Source: Candidatus Bathyarchaeota archaeon (lineage in GTDB: Archaea > Thermoproteota > Bathyarchaeia > Bathyarchaeales > SOJC01). From it: a stretch of 64,000 bases of DNA. The position numbers were made by a program, and so were the translations under genes. The notes beneath the pieces are model-generated. The model was given only the letters and a program-made list of their open reading frames with translations. It was not told where the DNA came from and made no database searches. Of the stretch, positions 61,220 to 64,000 are shown in pieces. The stretch's first letter is position 1. Every line of letters begins with the position of its first letter. Where the stretch lies: NCBI GenBank assembly GCA_023131225.1, contig JAGLZW010000008.1:1-64000 (forward strand), read 5' to 3'.

Positions 61220-62015
61220 AAGGGCTGATTACTTGCTCGTTAAAGAAATAATGAACCACAGCTATCCCTCACTCTATACAGACGAGCTCGCAACAAAAGC
61301 AAGAGCAATTCTTCGTGACCAAAACCTTAGAGTTCTACCAATAATTGACGATGAAAGGCGCCTGGTGGGCACTCTTTCACGCCGCAACATTATGACGATA
61401 ACATCATCTGTCTCACCCATGCGCATTAAAGGAATAATGACAACACCACTCTTCGTCGCCACCATGGAAATGGACGCCTTGCAGGCTTTAAGAGAAATGA
61501 ACCGTCTTGACAAATGGTATGTCGCTGTGGTGAAATCTTCTCAAAATAAAAATTACGTGGGAATGCTGGGACTGGAGAACTTCATAGTTGCCTTTCTGAA
61601 AAAAGATTCTCAAAAACTTTCAAGACCCGTCCTTGAAATCATGTCAAGTGAATTGGTAACTTGTTCACCAGAAGACGAAATTGACAATGTCTGGCGCAGA
61701 ATGCAAGACCGCAAACTTTCAGGTTACCCAGTCGTGAGAAAAAGAAGATTAGTGGGCATCATCACCCAAGCTAACATGCTCAACAGTGGCTGTTTCTTCC
61801 CTGCCTTTGAATCAAAGAAAGGCAGATTTAAGAAATCTTCGAAAATCTCTGCGGTCATAAAAACATCTGTGTTTTCGCTTAAGCCCACTTCTACCATAAG
61901 AGAAGCTGCTGAACTCCTACTTGAAAAAAACATAGGACGGTTACCCGTTGTTGACGAGAAAGGCGAGCTTGTCGGCATCGTAGATCGAGAGGATATCACA
62001 AAATTACTTGTTTGA
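61209..62015 (+). CDS. Four-CBS-domain protein
   Basis: A 268-residue protein made of four CBS modules with little else (VKEIMNHSYPSLYTDE, IKGIMTTPLFVATMEM, VLEIMSSELVTCSPED, ISAVIKTSVFSLKPTS). GTG 61209 was chosen: it overlaps the preceding stop by 11 bases; a GTG at 61182 would lie inside the zinc ribbon of the first gene. It probably acts as a nucleotide sensor for a partner protein; the partner is not visible. Confidence 0.85.
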   Translation: MNTKRADYLLVKEIMNHSYPSLYTDELATKARAILRDQNLRVLPIIDDERRLVGTLSRRNIMTITSSVSPMRIKGIMTTPLFVATMEMDALQALREMNRLDKWYVAVVKSSQNKNYVGMLGLENFIVAFLKKDSQKLSRPVLEIMSSELVTCSPEDEIDNVWRRMQDRKLSGYPVVRKRRLVGIITQANMLNSGCFFPAFESKKGRFKKSSKISAVIKTSVFSLKPTSTIREAAELLLEKNIGRLPVVDEKGELVGIVDREDITKLLV

Positions 62016-62024
62016 GGTTTCAAA

Positions 62025-62948
62025 TTGTCTTATAGCAGAAAAAATGAAAGTTTCAGGCGGACATTGCGGGGAGATGGACCAGTAAAACTGAAGACTCACG
62101 CATCTAAGCCACGTGAAGGAGAAATCATGACGATTGCAAAGCGTTCAGTCATCACGGCGTCGCTCACAACGTCTGTCTATGACGTTGTTCAAATTATGGC
62201 GACGGAAGGTTTCCGCCGCATACCAATCGTAGATCCCGGAACAAATAGGCTTCAAGGAATAGTTACGAGCACTGATATGGTCAATTATTTTGGCGGAGGC
62301 GAAAAATTTCAGATAATCCAACAAAAATTCAAAGGCTCCTTCTTCAAAGCAATAAACGAATCAATTAAGTCCATCATGCAATCAAATCCACCATCAATTG
62401 AAACCACTGCCACCATAGGCGACGCAATTAGACTAATGAAGCAACACGGCGTAGGTGGCTTACCCATATTAGACCATGCAGATCGCGTGTGGGCCATAGT
62501 TACTGAAAGAGATATGGTAAGGATTTTTAAGAGTAAAATAAGCGGAGCCAAAATTGCTGATTTGATGACAAAAAACGTGGTAACCGCAAATCCTAGAACG
62601 ACAATATTTGAAGCTGAAAGAACAATGGTAGAGAAGAGCTTCCGCCGCCTACCTATTATTTCTGATGGAAAAATTGTTGGCATAGTGACTGCCATGGATG
62701 TGGTTAGGTTCTTTGGTTCGGGCAAAGTATTCCAACATCTACGCTCCGGAACTATGCTTCAAGTCCTTCAAACCCCTGCCTTAGAAATAGGCGTCAAGGA
62801 CCTGATTACCATTATGCCTAGCGCAGATTTGAGCGAAGCAGCAAGAATCATGAACGAAAAAAATATTGGTGCACTATTAGTCGTTGATGATGAACGGCTG
62901 GTTGGTATAATTACAGAACGTGACTTCTTTAAACTCATCAGCGAATAG
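62025..62948 (+). CDS. Four-CBS-domain protein
   Basis: A 307-residue protein, again with four CBS modules: SVITASLTTSVYDVVQIM, IKSIMQSNPPSIETTATI, IADLMTKNVVTANPRTTI and VKDLITIMPSADLSEAARI. The first 35 residues are basic and Ser-rich. The TTG start has GAGGT six bases upstream. It begins nine bases after the second gene, so all three CBS genes are likely one transcript. Ligand and partner unknown. Confidence 0.85.
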   Translation: MSYSRKNESFRRTLRGDGPVKLKTHASKPREGEIMTIAKRSVITASLTTSVYDVVQIMATEGFRRIPIVDPGTNRLQGIVTSTDMVNYFGGGEKFQIIQQKFKGSFFKAINESIKSIMQSNPPSIETTATIGDAIRLMKQHGVGGLPILDHADRVWAIVTERDMVRIFKSKISGAKIADLMTKNVVTANPRTTIFEAERTMVEKSFRRLPIISDGKIVGIVTAMDVVRFFGSGKVFQHLRSGTMLQVLQTPALEIGVKDLITIMPSADLSEAARIMNEKNIGALLVVDDERLVGIITERDFFKLISE

Positions 62949-62959
62949 AACGCCTGCAC

Positions 62960-63118
62960 ATGTCTCTTAAGTCATGTCATGATTGCTGCTTCGTCAACTA
63001 CCTAATTTCTAAAGATCGCTTTTGGCGCCAACAAAAATGCGATTACGTTGACCCAGAACATGTGACCTGCAACAAATTCAAGCCGGAAACAAAGGGACCA
63101 TTAGACGGATACACCTGA
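62960..63118 (+). CDS. Cysteine-rich microprotein (52 residues)
   Basis: A short frame 11 bases after the third CBS gene. The product contains CHDCCFVNYL, QQKCDYVDP and EHVTCNKFKP: five cysteines, four of them with spacing fitting a zinc site. It is likely cotranscribed with the CBS genes. It is shorter than most gene finders call. No family is assigned. Confidence 0.5.
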   Translation: MSLKSCHDCCFVNYLISKDRFWRQQKCDYVDPEHVTCNKFKPETKGPLDGYT

Positions 63119-63128
63119 CAAAAAAGGG

Positions 63129-63221
63129 GGCTTGCGGCTCATTGCATTTGTGAAAGGGAGAGCTGAAATAATCAGACTTTCTTCCATGCATTCACTAAGA
63201 TTCACTCATAAACCGCAAGCC
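63129..63221. repeat. 9-bp inverted repeat in the gap before pyrC
   Basis: GGCTTGCGG at 63129-63137 and CCGCAAGCC at 63213-63221 are perfect inverted copies 75 bases apart, each next to an A-run. The gap 63119-63304 holds no gene. The RNA could form a long-loop stem; a terminator or leader structure is possible but not shown. TTTGTATTTAACC (63240-63252) is a TATA candidate for pyrC. Confidence 0.35.
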
Positions 63222-63304
63222 AAAAAAGGAATGGGATGAGTTTGTATTTAACCGATGCGAAGCAAAGTATCTTATGAAACTGGAGAGGTGGGTGAAAGAA
63301 AACT

Positions 63305-64000
63305 TTGACCGTTGACCTTGTTCTTTACAACGCGAAAGTCTACTGTGAAGGCGAAATCGTAGACGCTGGAATTGCGGTTGAAGAAGGCAAGATAGTTAAG
63401 GTTGCGAAAGAACTGAATTTGCCCCCTGCTTCTGATAGAATAGACTTGAATAGATGTTTAGCGCTTCCCGGCTTAATTGACGTGCACGTTCATCTCCGTG
63501 GTCAACTGCAGGCTTTTGAGGAAGACTTTTTCACTGGAACGGCGGCTGCTATTGCAGGCGGTATCACATCAGTTCTTGATATGCCTAACAACAAGCCAGT
63601 AACTATGGATTCATCTTCTCTTAGAGAACGGATGCGAGTGGCTAAGCGTCGCATATTGGCAAATGTAGGTTTCTACTCTGCATTCCCTGAAAATCTAGAC
63701 GAAATTGGCAAAGTGGTCAGAGAAGGGGCGATGGCTTTCAAGCTTTATCTTGCCGCTCAGATAGGTGGACTTGACATCAATGATGATGAAGCCTTGCTAC
63801 GCGCCTTCAATATGGTCAGTGAGCTTGGAGTTCCTGTGGCGGTTCATGCCGAAGACAATGAAACGGTGGAGAATGTTGCAAAGGCTGAACAGCGGCTTGG
63901 GCATAATGATGTTGAAGCATACCTCAAAGCACACACGCCTGAAGTAGAGACTAAAGCGGTTGAAAGAATCCTTAAAATTGCTTTCAAATCTAATGTGCAA
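63305..64000 (+). CDS. pyrC: Dihydroorotase, 3' end beyond window edge
   Basis: The visible 232 residues begin with an amidohydrolase beta-domain (DLVLYNAKVYCEGEIVDAG), then the metal motif PGLIDVHVHLRGQ, MPNNKP, the likely carboxylated lysine in MAFKLYLAA, and VAVHAEDNE. This order is that of class I dihydroorotases, which close carbamoyl-aspartate in pyrimidine synthesis. The TTG start is about 12 bases after GAGAGGTGGGTG. It is open to the window end with no stop. Allantoinase or another amidohydrolase is the alternative; the HLRGQ motif favours dihydroorotase. Confidence 0.85.
   Translation, partial: MTVDLVLYNAKVYCEGEIVDAGIAVEEGKIVKVAKELNLPPASDRIDLNRCLALPGLIDVHVHLRGQLQAFEEDFFTGTAAAIAGGITSVLDMPNNKPVTMDSSSLRERMRVAKRRILANVGFYSAFPENLDEIGKVVREGAMAFKLYLAAQIGGLDINDDEALLRAFNMVSELGVPVAVHAEDNETVENVAKAEQRLGHNDVEAYLKAHTPEVETKAVERILKIAFKSNVQ

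Noticed and set aside
1-64000. CRISPR arrays, transposase genes, rRNA genes
   Set aside because: No regularly spaced repeats, DDE/IS200-type transposases or rRNA sequence were seen. Mobile signals are limited to the two tyrosine recombinases and remnants.

Overview
The window looks like a chromosome segment of a mesophilic archaeon of the Bathyarchaeia/Thermoproteota type (inference from gene content; no rRNA is present). Archaeal markers are sn-glycerol-1-phosphate dehydrogenase, proteasome beta subunit, aCPSF1, RadA, the KEOPS subunit Cgi121, FBP aldolase/phosphatase, archaeal SepF, an arcadin-1-like protein and tetrahydromethanopterin-linked enzymes (Ftr, a RimK/MptN-type ligase). TATA boxes of the TTTAWA type lie about 25-30 bases before many starts, and TTG and GTG starts are common.

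Layout. 0-2.2 kb: a tyrosine recombinase running off the left edge, two DNA-binding proteins and a tRNA with extra anticodon-arm sequence. 2.3-9.4 kb: gluconeogenic FBP aldolase/phosphatase (5' end frameshifted), a glycosyltransferase with galT, a membrane methyltransferase, and an MptN-like ligase followed by a truncated FdhD. 9.4-25.7 kb: housekeeping genes (FKBP, egsA, psmB-aCPSF1, sepF, pyrF, guaA, rtcA, htpX) mixed with small regulators and a broken thioredoxin-CcdA fusion.

25.7-32.7 kb: a minus-strand run in the order ftr-glnA-hutI-hutU-hutH. HutH, HutU and HutI take histidine to N-formimidoyl-glutamate. No folate-type formimidoyltransferase is visible. A formylmethanofuran:H4MPT formyltransferase homologue and a glutamine synthetase sit in the same run, which suggests histidine-derived one-carbon units and ammonia are passed to H4MPT and glutamine. 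32.9-42.4 kb: PRTase-cgi121, a THUMP protein, an XPD-like helicase, a decayed rubrerythrin, radA and an RqcH/NEMF homologue.

42.8-52.6 kb: a complete 11-subunit complex I-like set in three transcription blocks (A-B-C-D-H-I minus; J-J'-K-N plus; L-M minus). The catalytic D subunit keeps both CxxC pairs that bind Ni-Fe in hydrogenases, so this is probably an energy-converting [NiFe] hydrogenase with a full complex I membrane arm. No NuoEFG or FpoF is present.

53-60.4 kb: an accessory region with paired membrane proteins, an inositol-phosphate-type nucleotidyltransferase/CDP-alcohol transferase fusion, a HerA-like ATPase remnant, winged-helix, ASCH and Cys-rich small proteins, and a second tyrosine recombinase. 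60.6-64 kb: three tandem CBS genes carrying ten CBS modules, a Cys-rich microprotein, and the start of a dihydroorotase.

Several genes (fbp, trx-ccdA, rubrerythrin, the ATPase remnant) are interrupted by one-base shifts, at least three of them in short A/T runs. These may be sequence errors or real decay; the reads would decide.
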